From the NCBI GenBank assembly GCA_002791215.1, contig PFWQ01000020.1, positions 1-13,506 of the forward strand: 13,506 bases of DNA, written 5' to 3'. This document shows, piece after piece, positions 1 to 6,735 of the stretch (position 1 is the first letter of the stretch; every line of letters starts with the position of its first letter). Source of the DNA: a candidate division SR1 bacterium CG_4_9_14_3_um_filter_40_9. Its GTDB lineage: Bacteria; Patescibacteriota; Gracilibacteria; Absconditabacterales; Absconditicoccaceae. The position numbers and the translations under genes were made by a program. A model generated the notes under the pieces. That model was given only the letters and a program-made list of their open reading frames with translations, ran no database searches and had not been told where the DNA came from.

Positions 1-932
1 TGCATCATTTCTTCGCCGGTGCCATTTCCGAGATTGATGAGGATGAGTGCATGCCGCACTGATACGCCGACATTTCATTGCGTATATCATTTGAGTCCAG
101 TGAGTTCGATGAGCTGTCCTGCTGCGAGTTTTACAAGTTCTCCCGCAGGGAAACTTATGAGTTCAGGATATTTTTCTTTTAATTCTAGATATTTTTTTTC
201 TGTAACTGTCGGATTTTTGAAAAAACTCCCCGCAGTGCCGGTTTGAGCGGGGTCAGGTAATTTAGTCTTTCTGATAGCAACGATATCAGCGACCGCTTGT
301 TTGAGCGGAGTAGCATCTTTCACTTTTTTCAATGCAAAGATCACTGCAGTGATAAACACTTTATTTTTGAGTTCATGCTTGAAGATGCTTTCGCGGTACG
401 CGAATTTGCATTCAGCATTTCTTAATATTTTCCTTGGAGCGACATTTGTTTCATTATGTTTGGTACTAGGTACTCGGTACTCGATACTCGGTACTTCAAG
501 ATATTCTACTTCATAGATGACGTCTTTCGCTTCTGTCCCATAGGCACCGATATTCCCTACTGCGCTTCATCCGATAGTTCATGGGATGAGGGCAAGATTT
601 TCCAGTCATTGGTATCATTGTTCGACGCATCGATTGACGAATTTTGCCCATGATTCTCCAGATCATGCCTTGATAAATATGGTATCGTTTTCTTCACGAA
701 GGATGTGTTTCCCCATGATGGCATTCTTGATGATGATGCCGTCAAAATCTTTCGTGAACAAAATATTCGCTCCTCATCACAAGAAAAAATGTGGATGCTC
801 TTTCCAGATTTCTGTATTCTGTAATTCAGCGAATTCATCTTCGCTTTTCACTTCTACGAAAAATTTCGCCTTCGCATCGATATGGAAGGTGTTGTAATTT
901 TTCAATGAGATATTTTCTTGGATTACTAGCAT
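1..932 (-). CDS. murB: MurB, UDP-N-acetylenolpyruvoylglucosamine reductase (C-terminal end outside window)
   Basis: MurB is the cytoplasmic FAD enzyme that reduces UDP-GlcNAc-enolpyruvate to UDP-MurNAc in peptidoglycan synthesis. Starting from the ATG at 930-932 and reading UGA as Gly, one frame runs to the window edge. Family landmarks appear in order: the N-terminal NYNTFHI segment, the FAD-binding LGGGAN (Gly52-54), IPGTIGG...NIGAYG, FAYRESIFK, KLPDP and GSFFKNP (probable catalytic Ser236), then the GVSVRHALILIN region. The C-terminal catalytic Glu region lies beyond base 1. At least nine in-frame UGAs occur (for example 774-779, 579-581, 567-569, 87-89), several at family glycines. A loop before FAYRES carries an extra segment encoded by a short DNA repeat (469-494). 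The start lies only a few bases from the predicted transcription start, so the mRNA may be leaderless. Family assignment is very secure. Confidence 0.95.
469..494. repeat. Short dispersed repeat inside murB (copy 1)
   Basis: Tandem units of the type GTACTCG / ATACTCG lie within the murB reading frame. The first 21 bases match 1621-1641 at 19 of 21 positions. On the minus strand it encodes a segment containing EYRVPST, inserted in the loop just before the conserved FAYRES motif of MurB. The same peptide, EYRVPRT, appears in the unrelated gene at 1078-2166. Confidence 0.7.
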
Positions 933-938
933 GAAGAT

Positions 939-966
939 ACTATAAAAAAAATGACGGCTTATTCAA
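939..966 (-). promoter_or_regulatory. Predicted promoter of murB
   Basis: On the minus strand, TTGAAT (961-966) is followed after 16 bases by TATAGT (939-944). Transcription would begin at or within a few bases of the ATG (932), giving a leaderless or nearly leaderless message. Assigned by similarity to the sigma70 consensus only. Confidence 0.5.
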
Positions 967-976
967 GGTTTCTCCG

Positions 977-1066
977 CGTCATTGCGAGGAGCCATTGCGA
1001 CGTGGTAATCTGCGGGATTTTAGAAAAAAATTAACTCGTTAGATTGCTTCGTGTCTCGCAATGACG
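977..1066. repeat. 90-bp inverted-repeat (palindromic) element
   Basis: The terminal arms CGTCATTGCGAG (977-988) and CTCGCAATGACG (1055-1066) are perfect complements. A second inner pair, AATCT (1007-1011) with AGATT (1041-1045), extends the fold. The element sits between the stop of the 1078-2166 gene and the murB promoter, so it could also act as a transcription barrier. From memory, palindromes with 'GTCATTGCGAG' arms are dispersed in many unrelated bacterial genomes. No transposase is present, so it would be a non-autonomous or REP-like element. Confidence 0.75.
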
Positions 1067-1077
1067 GACTCGTATTA

Positions 1078-2166
1078 TTAGAAATTTCTAAATATATCCT
1101 GCAATCTTCTTCTTTCTTGTTCAGCCTCTTCTCTTTCTTTTGCTTCTTTCTCTGCCTTCTTCTGGTGCTCACTGAGAAGGAAAATGAATTTATTCAATTT
1201 TTCAGTCACTTGCATTTTCTTTTTGGGATCGTTTTGGAGGTGTTCTATTTCATCGAAAAGCAGCACATCATCAAGAAGGACTTGGACGGAATTATTTTCG
1301 ATGGTGAATCACAAATCATTCACAACCTCTTCTTGAGTATCGATATCAGTTTCGATTTTCTTTATCGAGATTCCATTTTCTGGAAGTGTAATCTGGTAGA
1401 GGATAGTGACCTTATCGTTGTTTGCTCACAAGAGTTCGAGTATCTGGTCAGTATCTTTTTTCTCCAAGGTATAGACATTGCGTGCAGTATTCATCAGCTC
1501 GGTAAATTTTCTCTGAAGATCTGAAGTGACAGATGTCGGAGGATTTACTTCAGATGATTTCGGAAGATCAACGTCAACGTTTGGTTTTTTTGTTGCTTGT
1601 ACGTTTGCAACAGGAGACGCGGTACGCGGTACGCGATACTCGTCACTATTTTGCGGTCTTACGACTTGTACTGCTTGTACTTGTGGTTTTGCCTGAGGTA
1701 CTGACTGTGGTTTTGGCACAACGTGAGCTACTGGTCTGGGTGGTATCTGTGCTTGTGGTCTAGCTTGAACTTGAACTTGAGCTGGTCTTGGCTGTGGTCT
1801 AGGAGCCGGAGCACCTTGTTTTCGTGGATTTACTTTCACTTCCGATTTCATTTGTGGCTCTACGACTTGTTCTATGATTTCAGGTTGAGGAGGATTTTGC
1901 TTAGCTTGATATTCCTCAAAAGTTTCTTGGATTTGTGGTTCGATAACTATCGGCTCACTAGCTGGAGATACGTGTTGGCTCGCTTCCAATTGCCCCAAAT
2001 CTATATGAAAATCTTCTTCCGCGGGAGCGGCCTTTGGAGCTTCAGGTTGGAACATGTCCGGATTGTTAAACACATCGCTGGATCATCAAAAGATATCCTG
2101 ATGAGTATCAGTGCTTGTTGTCTGGGGATTCGCCCCTTGTTGTCAGTTGAAGATAGGGTCAGTCAT
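1078..2166 (-). CDS. Pro/Gln-rich protein of unknown function with charged C-terminal helix
   Basis: I do not recognise this 362-residue protein. It starts at ATG 2164-2166, 38 bases downstream of a strong promoter -10, and ends in TAA. Reading UGA as Gly joins three pieces. UGAs lie at 2143, 2086, 2083 (two consecutive Gly codons), 1426 and 1309. The N-terminal ~190 residues are low complexity, rich in Pro, Gln, Ala and Val (PQP, RPQ and KPQ runs), and likely disordered. A folded-looking segment follows (LQRKFTELMNTARNVYTLEKK, then ILYQITLPENGISIKKIE). The end is a Glu/Lys/Arg-rich helix, probably a coiled coil. No signal peptide or membrane segment is seen. A 21-base repeat at 1621-1641 lies inside the Pro-rich part. 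The architecture suggests a scaffold or linker protein, but that is only inference. Confidence 0.8.
1621..1641. repeat. Short dispersed repeat (copy 2) inside the Pro-rich gene
   Basis: This stretch matches 469-489 at 19 of 21 bases, differing only by T to G at two equivalent unit positions. On the minus strand it encodes EYRVPRT in frame within a disordered region. Confidence 0.65.
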
Positions 2167-2203
2167 GAGTTTGCATTACAACATAAATTTGGTGATTAGT
2201 ATA

Positions 2204-2231
2204 ATTATAGTGATTTTCTTGGAATTGTCAA
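2204..2231 (-). promoter_or_regulatory. Consensus sigma70 promoter of the Pro-rich gene
   Basis: On the minus strand a perfect TTGACA (2226-2231) and a perfect TATAAT (2204-2209) are separated by 16 bases. The leader to the ATG at 2166 would be about 30 bases, with no Shine-Dalgarno motif. This is the best promoter in the window. Confidence 0.8.
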
Positions 2232-2249
2232 ATTTTAGTTACTTTTTAT

Positions 2250-2277
2250 TTGAAATGCAAAAGGAAAACAATATAGG
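2250..2277 (+). promoter_or_regulatory. Possible promoter of the RRM gene
   Basis: TTGAAA (2250-2255), a 16-base spacer and TATAGG (2272-2277) point towards the gene at 2328. The -10 is imperfect. It would be divergent from the consensus promoter at 2204-2231 and give a leader of about 45 bases containing the hairpin at 2287-2302. Confidence 0.4.
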
Positions 2278-2286
2278 TATCTTACG

Positions 2287-2302
2287 TCCCTTTTTGAAGG
2301 GA
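2287..2302 (+). promoter_or_regulatory. Leader hairpin followed by a T-rich tract (possible attenuator)
   Basis: TCCCTT and AAGGGA pair around a TTTG loop. After three bases the sequence becomes T-rich up to about 2316, upstream of the RRM start at 2328. The arrangement resembles a weak intrinsic terminator in a 5' leader and could allow autoregulation by the encoded RNA-binding protein. No competing antiterminator is obvious. Confidence 0.35.
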
Positions 2303-2327
2303 GATTTATTTTTTTTAATGTGTGTAA

Positions 2328-2711
2328 ATGACAGACGATCAAGCTCTAACAGGGCTTCAGTCCGGTAACGGGCAAACATTACCAGAAGACACCATCATCA
2401 GTACTACCAAACTTTTCGTAGGAGGATTAGACCGAAACATCAGAGGTCGCGAACTCAATGACGAATTTTCAAAATTCGGCACAGTAAAGTTTGCTAGAGT
2501 GAAATTGAGAGAAGATGGCAAAAGCAAGGGATTTGGATTCGTAGAATTTGAAAATCCAGAAGATGCTACCAAGGCTCAAGCAGAAATGAATGACAAAGAA
2601 TTGAATGGAAGAGTCATCAAGGTTGATTTTGCTAGAGAAAGTCTTGAAAGGATCAAGGCTAGAGAGGAGAAAGCAGCTTTGGAGGCGCAATCTGCTACAG
2701 CAGAAGAGTAG
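2328..2711 (+). CDS. Single-RRM RNA-binding protein (RNP-1 type)
   Basis: This is a 127-residue protein with one RNA recognition motif. RNP-2 is LFVGGL (29-34) and RNP-1 is KGFGFVEF (67-74). Order and spacing are those of bacterial glycine-rich or cyanobacterial-type RNA-binding proteins, which bind single-stranded RNA in the cytoplasm. About 25 polar residues precede the domain. A charged Glu/Lys/Ala-rich helix of about 25 residues follows it, instead of the Gly-rich tail common in plant and cyanobacterial members. The ATG at 2328 is the only sensible start. No in-frame UGA is used and the gene ends in TAG. A terminator follows directly, so the gene is probably monocistronic. The RNA target cannot be predicted. 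Confidence 0.93.
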   Translation: MTDDQALTGLQSGNGQTLPEDTIISTTKLFVGGLDRNIRGRELNDEFSKFGTVKFARVKLREDGKSKGFGFVEFENPEDATKAQAEMNDKELNGRVIKVDFARESLERIKAREEKAALEAQSATAEE

Positions 2712-2736
2712 GATTTCCAAGAACACATATATCATG

Positions 2737-2759
2737 AAAACACCTTGCGGGGTGTTTTT
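2737..2759 (+). terminator. Rho-independent terminator of the RRM gene
   Basis: AAAACACC (2737-2744) pairs with GGTGTTTT (2751-2758) around the loop TTGCGG, and the stem runs into a T tract. It starts 25 bases after the stop codon. Confidence 0.85.
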
Positions 2760-2796
2760 CTATTGAAAAATTAAAGCAAAAGAGTAGTATATTGCT

Positions 2797-2938
2797 GACT
2801 AAATGGTGCGCACGCCATGCAAACGTTTTTTTTCCTCAAGACTTATTCTGGGGACCGATTATGGTCCGCTGTACAGCGGACCTGAGCCACCCACCTTCAT
2901 TATGAAGGAAAAGAAGTGCATACTACGGCCATTTGGTC
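2797..2938 (+). ncRNA. Candidate structured small RNA, 6S-like architecture
   Basis: A closing stem is formed by GACTAAATGG (2797-2806) and CCATTTGGTC (2929-2938): ten pairs, one G-U. Inside are ATGCA (2817-2821) with TGCAT (2917-2921), a pyrimidine-rich open region, a 3'-side hairpin CCTTCA-TTA-TGAAGG, and a perfect 20-base palindrome at 2863-2882 (8-bp stem, GTAC loop). GGACC just upstream (near 2852-2856) could pair with GGTCC at 2863-2867 instead, giving alternative folds. A promoter-like TTGAAA (2763-2768) with TAGTAT (2785-2790, spacer 16) would start transcription close to the closing stem. A rod with a central bubble and a small 3'-side hairpin is the general plan of 6S RNA, the RNA polymerase regulator. 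I cannot confirm that family, and a leader RNA of the 3033 gene is the alternative. Confidence 0.45.
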
Positions 2939-2949
2939 TTTAATTTAAT

Positions 2950-3018
2950 ACCCTCTAAATCTCCCTTCGAAGGAGACTTCAAATATTCCTCCCATCGCAG
3001 GGGAGGTTAGGTGGGGTA
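2950..3018. repeat. Tandem hairpin repeat (CTCCC...GGGAGG type)
   Basis: Two near-palindromes follow each other: TCTCCCTTCGAAGGAGA and CCTCCC...GGGGAGG, the second followed by TTAGGTGGGGT. From memory, sequences of this pattern are dispersed in many bacterial genomes, including uncultured lineages. It separates the structured RNA from the RNHCP gene. I see no ORF here. Confidence 0.5.
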
Positions 3019-3032
3019 AAAAACTTGCAACT

Positions 3033-3344
3033 ATGAAAAAAATCAACGAATCATTCGCCTGCATCCATTGCGGCAAAATCATAGAAAAAGCTGAGAGGAC
3101 ATGTAGAAATCATTGTCCTTTTTGTTTCGTTTCCTTGCACGTAGATAGCGATATTCCCGGTGACAGGAAAGCAATCTGCAGAGGGGAGATGTATCCGACC
3201 ATGTACAAGATCAGTAACTCAGAAATGAAAATATTATTTCAATGCGCCAAGTGCGGGAAACAGCACCGGAACAAAAGAGCCACGGATGACGAAGTAGAGA
3301 ATTTAGATAAATTGATTAAGGAGTACAAAAAATTTTTCATATAG
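3033..3344 (+). CDS. RNHCP-domain zinc-ribbon protein
   Basis: This 103-residue protein belongs to the RNHCP family, a small cysteine-rich domain of unknown biochemical role named after the motif seen here at residues 25-29. Cysteines pair as C10-x2-C13, C24, C28-x2-C31, C49 and C71-x2-C74, suggesting two zinc-ribbon knuckles. The conserved SLHVD...PGDR block is present. The family is usually this short, and the domain fills the protein. No signal peptide is seen, so it is probably cytoplasmic and may bind nucleic acid, though that is inference. There is no Shine-Dalgarno motif before the ATG. It ends in TAG three bases before the convergent gene on the other strand, with no terminator between them. 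Confidence 0.88.
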   Translation: MKKINESFACIHCGKIIEKAERTCRNHCPFCFVSLHVDSDIPGDRKAICRGEMYPTMYKISNSEMKILFQCAKCGKQHRNKRATDDEVENLDKLIKEYKKFFI

Positions 3345-3347
3345 GCG

Positions 3348-3980
3348 CTATTGTTGTGGTATGGTGTCTTTTGGAATGGTGGTATTCGGTATGGAGTCTT
3401 TCGGTGCTTTCTCCTCCTTCGGAGTATAGACGTAGTCATATTCTATATATATTTTTTTATCTTTTTGATAGATAGAGAGTATTTTCACACTCAGCCTGCC
3501 TGAAGATCGATAGGACTCTTTGTAAAAATTTTCCAGGAACCATTGCAATTTTTGAGGCGTCTTATTATTTTTGCGTTTTACATACATCTGATCTGCCGTG
3601 ATGGCATCTGCCGGTTCTACGGATTCGTTGAAAAAGAACGCCAATCTGTTTATGATGTCTTTATTGAGCTTCTCTCTTTCAGTATCGGAGAGATCTGCTT
3701 TGGTCAATTTATTAAATATACCTTCAAAGCTCTTAATAAATGTAGAATCCGTGATGGCATCTATAGGTGTGTCGCTCTTTCGCTGAGCGGTAGTTTGCTC
3801 ATCCATAGGGGTTCTCGCAGGGACTGGAGCGGTTTGATCAGCGAGGGGCTGGATATTTTTGAGTTCTTCAGCTTTAGCATTAAAAACCGATAATATGGAA
3901 AAAATGACTGGGTACGTTAAAAGACGTATCTTTCTTAGGATAGGAGATTCGTTGTGAAGTTTGTGCTTTTCAATTGTCAT
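3348..3980 (-). CDS. Exported protein of unknown function
   Basis: The 210-residue product is not recognised. The chosen ATG (3978-3980) gives a basic N-terminus followed by a hydrophobic stretch and an AKA-EE sequence, typical of a cleavable signal peptide. A GTG 13 codons upstream is also open but would spoil the signal. After a Pro/Thr/Gln-rich linker comes a helical region of about 45 residues (FIKSFEGIFNKLTKADLSD...). A segment with alternating strands follows (RLSVKILSIYQKDKKIYIEYDYVY). The tail repeats a DSIP/TTIP/DTIP unit, encoded by two similar 18-base stretches (3358-3375 and 3388-3405). Expected outside the cytoplasmic membrane. It ends in TAG. Confidence 0.8.
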   Translation of the reverse strand: MTIEKHKLHNESPILRKIRLLTYPVIFSILSVFNAKAEELKNIQPLADQTAPVPARTPMDEQTTAQRKSDTPIDAITDSTFIKSFEGIFNKLTKADLSDTEREKLNKDIINRLAFFFNESVEPADAITADQMYVKRKNNKTPQKLQWFLENFYKESYRSSGRLSVKILSIYQKDKKIYIEYDYVYTPKEEKAPKDSIPNTTIPKDTIPQQ

Positions 3981-4016
3981 TTTTGCACTTTTTGAGGTAA
4001 AAGATAATTCGACCGC

Positions 4017-4036
4017 CACCCCGAATAATCGGGGTG
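4017..4036. other. Perfect 8-bp hairpin in the leader of the exported-protein gene
   Basis: CACCCCGA and TCGGGGTG pair around ATAA. There is no T tract on either strand, so it is not a typical terminator. It lies between the probable promoter -10 (4046-4051) and the ATG at 3980, so it would form in the 5' leader on the minus strand. Confidence 0.5.
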
Positions 4037-4045
4037 GGTGCGAGA

Positions 4046-4051
4046 ATTATA
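4046..4051 (-). promoter_or_regulatory. Possible proximal -10 box for the exported-protein gene
   Basis: A perfect TATAAT lies on the minus strand, about 65 bases before the ATG at 3980. The matching -35 (TTCCAG at 17 bases) is poor. The alternative start is the promoter at 4138-4165. Confidence 0.4.
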
Positions 4052-4137
4052 CTAGATAGCTTGAGAAGCTGGAAGCACAAGCAAAGTGCAGTGATTTCAG
4101 GTATCGAAAGCAGTATAGTATAGAAGGCACATATTTA

Positions 4138-4165
4138 ATTATACCCCTAAACCAAAAAAAGTCAA
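4138..4165 (-). promoter_or_regulatory. Sigma70-like promoter towards the exported-protein gene
   Basis: On the minus strand TTGACT (4160-4165) is followed after 16 bases by a perfect TATAAT (4138-4143). It lies just downstream of the terminator at 4195-4220 and would give a leader of about 150 bases before the ATG at 3980, containing the hairpin at 4017-4036. That long leader could hold an unrecognised regulatory RNA. Confidence 0.6.
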
Positions 4166-4194
4166 AAAAACCCCTACTTTTTTTGAAAAAATCG

Positions 4195-4220
4195 AAAAAA
4201 CACCCGTTTTTTCCAGGTGT
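4195..4220 (-). terminator. Rho-independent terminator of the GerMN operon
   Basis: On the minus strand ACACC (from 4220 down) pairs with GGTGT around an A-rich loop and runs into a T tract (the A run at 4195-4200 on the plus strand). It starts about 50 bases after the stop of the gene at 4269-4970. Confidence 0.65.
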
Positions 4221-4268
4221 CTACTATGTTTAGACGTGCAGACTTGCCTATCTTTGGTAGGGTGGCAA

Positions 4269-4970
4269 TTACGGTTGGAATAATTCTTCAGGTAACAATT
4301 TAACCTTTTTGACCTGCGGGAATTGCTGGGCGGTCTTTATGATGGAATTGGTCAAAATACCGATAAATGCCGATCATCAGATGCTCGCACCAGGCGCCTT
4401 AGTAAAGGTCAATGATAGAGTCCCATTGGCATTTAAGCTCGTATCGACGAGACGAATGACTTTTACAAATGAACTAGTAAATCCATCCATGACTTCACTT
4501 TCCGTGAGTGCTCCTTGAAGAAGCAATCTTATCGTATCTTCTATGACTACAATAGAGTCGGAAGCTGGGATAGTACGGAACACGGGCGCCAAAGATTGTG
4601 GGCTGGCTTGCTGTTCTGGAGGCAGGAGTTTATCTTCTTTTTCGTTGAAATAATACAATTTGATAGCCACATCTCAGATCGCTTGCTCGGTAGATGTCGG
4701 AGGAGCAGGTTCTTGGACGGCAGGAGTCTGATTTGCCTGTATTTTTATCTCAGTGATTTTATTTGTTAGAATATCTAGGTCGGTATCAAGAGCGTCTAGG
4801 GTGTCAAACACTGTATCACCGGTCTGGGCAAGACTTATCTGTACAGGGATTTCTTTGGAGAACAAAGGAGCCACCTTATTTCCAAAATCTGCATCAAAAA
4901 ATCTTGCATAGATCCGGAACAATGTGATGATGAGCAAAAAAATAATGCTGGTCCAAAAAATCTTTTTCAT
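4269..4970 (-). CDS. Membrane-anchored GerMN-domain protein
   Basis: This 233-residue protein is restored by reading UGA as Gly at 4674, 4377 and 4374. The N-terminus MKKIFWTS followed by a hydrophobic helix (about 4-22) is an uncleaved anchor. A Thr/Pro/Gln linker follows, then a GerMN domain (about 100-233). The domain reads VAIKLYYFNEKEDKLLPPE, then EDTIRLLLQGALT, and ends GGSAF...TNSIIKTAQQFPQVKKVKLLPE. GerMN domains occur in extracytoplasmic proteins such as the sporulation and germination protein GerM and many non-sporulating envelope proteins. The exact role is unknown. The two adjacent UGAs fall on the GG that precedes the last helix of the domain. It lies 26 bases after the paralogous anchor gene and is probably co-transcribed. 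It ends in TAA. Confidence 0.88.
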
Positions 4971-4996
4971 AAGATTTTATCAAAGTGTAAAAAGAA

Positions 4997-5317
4997 TTAT
5001 TGTTGAGGTAGAGGATTGACGGGATTGTATGGGATAGTGCTACTTGTTGGTGTTTCTGGTGGGGTTGGCAATGCGTCGCTTGCTCCCAATGTCTGCATGA
5101 TATCTTCTACCTTAGTTTTGATTTCAAGCAATTGGGTATTGATTGTGGCGATATCGGCAGAATAATCTACGGCTCATGTTTGTGTTACTTTCTCAGATGT
5201 GTCTAGAAAACAATAAGAGATTTTTGCTCCGAGCTCTAGATTGAAAAGTCTTACATATGCCCAGAAAAGGATGACAATGGCGATCCAGAAGATACTAGTC
5301 CAGAAAATTTTTTTCAT
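4997..5317 (-). CDS. Small membrane-anchored protein, paralogue of the GerMN protein's N-terminus
   Basis: This 106-residue protein has one UGA (5174-5176, Gly48), which breaks it under the standard code. Its first 34 residues closely match those of the downstream GerMN protein: MKKIFWTSI, a hydrophobic helix, then a [YA]-x-R-x-F segment ending in [LF]G-x-K-[IV]. It then has a short amphipathic helix (IATINTQLLEIKTKVEDIMQ), like the DILTNKITEIK helix of its neighbour, and a Pro/Thr-rich tail. It has no GerMN or other domain. The helix suggests coiled-coil pairing with the neighbour, but this is inference. The TATAAT at 5324-5329 is only 6 bases upstream of the ATG, implying a leaderless transcript if used. 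It ends in TAA. Confidence 0.85.
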
Positions 5318-5351
5318 GATTTTATTATATTAGAAATATAAAAGGATGTAG

Positions 5352-5427
5352 CGAAGTTTACTGGTTCCATGCACTTAAAGTACATGGTTGCTGTAACCTG
5401 GTTCTTTAGAGCCAGGGCAAATCTTCG
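5352..5427. other. Structured intergenic element with two hairpins inside a closing stem
   Basis: CGAAG (5352-5356) pairs with CTTCG (5423-5427). Inside are a hairpin with CCATG/CATGG ends (5367-5387) and one with CCTGGTTC and GAGCCAGG around TTTA (5397-5416, one G-U pair). The three-helix junction lies between the stop of the RluA gene and the start of the anchor gene, both on the minus strand. It could be a leader RNA of the GerMN operon. I recognise no riboswitch or tRNA signature, and no T tract follows. The rest of the 160-base gap (5318-5477) is AT-rich without an ORF. Confidence 0.4.
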
Positions 5428-5477
5428 ATGTGGCGTATGCTTAGATGTTTATCTATTATTTATCTATTTTCAATCTC

Positions 5478-6449
5478 TTATTTTTTGCATTTCATCACTT
5501 CTTGAAAATCTTTCGGAATCGGAGCGACTATTTTCAATGTCTTGTTGCCGAACATATCAAAAAATTTGTATTCATACGCATGGAGGAGTTGCCTCTTGAT
5601 ATCCAATTGTTTAAATAATATTCTGTTCACGACTGGCTTTCCATAGACGATATCTCACAGGACTGGGTATCACACACTCGCGGTATGGGCTCTGATCTGA
5701 TGCATCTTTCAGGTTTCTATCTTCACCTTGATGAGAGAGATTTCTCACAAGATCGGGTGGGTCATATTTTTTTCATTCCAACATTCGGAGACAGCTCTTT
5801 CGCCAAATCTTTCATTTACCACGGTCTGTCATCTTTTAAATTTTTCATTGAACGATTTTTCCAGTGCCTTATCTATCAGCATATGATCAGGGAATTTCCC
5901 TACGACGATAGCATAATACATTTTTGATATCTCTCTGTCTCTGATTATTTTATTTATATATTGCAGTGCTGGCATCGTCTTGGCCGCCACCAAAACGCCG
6001 GTCGTATCCTTATCCAATCTATAACCAAATGACGGCGTAAAGGTCGGCGTGATGAGCTTTTTACAATAGATATCCAGATAATCTTGGATGGCGATGTCTT
6101 TGGGATTGGTCGTATGCATCACCATGTCATAGGGTTTATCCACGATGAGTCGATTGTTATCCTCATACAATATCCGTTTTTTGAAATCTTCCATACTCAG
6201 CGTTTCATCTTTGCTTGCTTTAGGATTTTTATTTTCGAGTTTACGGATCACTACGACATCACTTTCTTGTATCCTGTACTCTTCCTTTGCTCTTTTGCCA
6301 TTCACTTTGATTCCACCTTTTCTGATCGCTGCATAGATATCTCACAAGGTGATAGAAGAATCTGACCTGAAAAACTTCCTGAGAAATCTATCAAGTCTTT
6401 GATTGGTATTGGAAGTGTCGATGACTATCTGGGTTTGTTTGGTATCCAT
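5478..6449 (-). CDS. RluA-family pseudouridine synthase with S4 domain
   Basis: This 323-residue protein converts specific uridines in RNA (in RluC/RluD relatives, 23S rRNA) to pseudouridine. An N-terminal S4 RNA-binding domain spans about residues 15-72 (RLDRFLRKFF...IYAAIRKGGIKVNG...ESDVVVI). The catalytic domain starts at ILYEDNNRLIVDKP. The signature YRLDKDTTG carries the catalytic Asp (D146). The C-terminal motifs TGKMHQIRAHTA...GYPVLGDIVYG are complete. In-frame UGAs at 6342, 5829, 5745, 5709, 5670 and 5655 read as Gly; the last three sit in TG-x-x-HQIR, GYP and LGD, where the family has glycine. Length is normal for RluC/RluD. I cannot assign the target uridine. The start ATG is at 6447-6449; no Shine-Dalgarno is seen. 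It ends in TAA. Confidence 0.93.
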
Positions 6450-6735
6450 AAGTAAAACATAAATAAAATAATTTGACTTTGCCGTGATTAATAGTAATTT
6501 GCTTCATGTAATTACTGCAAATCGCCATAAATTACCCAATTACTACGAATTACCGCCTTCTTTTCAAGCATACATTTTTCTTCTATTTGTCCTTATATAA
6601 CATTTAATAATGCCACTAATGTCAATTCAAACTGTTGCAATCGGCACTAGTAAACTTGTTTCGTAATCTCAAATCAGTAATCATACACTTAATGTGATAA
6701 AAGTTTATTTTTTTATATTCTAAAACGTTTTTATT
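6450..6735. other. Intergenic region with AATTAC repeats, no gene seen
   Basis: This 286-base gap separates two divergent transcription units. Between about 6492 and 6555 it holds four AATTAC hexamers plus a degenerate AATTTG copy at irregular spacing. The rest is AT-rich. TATATT (6714-6719) could be the -10 box of the operon starting at 6736, but no good -35 lies at the right distance. No ORF with a plausible start, no tRNA and no terminator was found. Confidence 0.6.

Noticed and set aside
1051..1524. 157-residue plus-strand ORF rich in Phe/Leu, resembling a membrane protein
   Set aside because: It is the antisense shadow of the minus-strand gene 1078-2166, which has a consensus promoter and consistent UGA=Gly reading.
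2811..2833. Terminator at the T run after the ATGGTGCGC hairpin
   Set aside because: The hairpin is weak and lies about eight bases from the T run. The bases are better used in the longer paired structure 2797-2938.
3961..4019. GTG start 13 codons upstream for the exported protein
   Set aside because: It would add a stretch before the basic N-terminus of the signal peptide and would start inside the leader hairpin. The ATG at 3978-3980 gives a normal signal peptide.
5352..5427. tRNA or known riboswitch in the intergenic structure
   Set aside because: No TTCGA-type T loop, no acceptor stem and no CCA end. None of the riboswitch core motifs I know is recognisable.
6492..6555. AATTAC repeats as a CRISPR array
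   Set aside because: The units are only 6 bases and irregularly spaced. There are no 25-40 base repeats with uniform spacers, and no cas genes are present.
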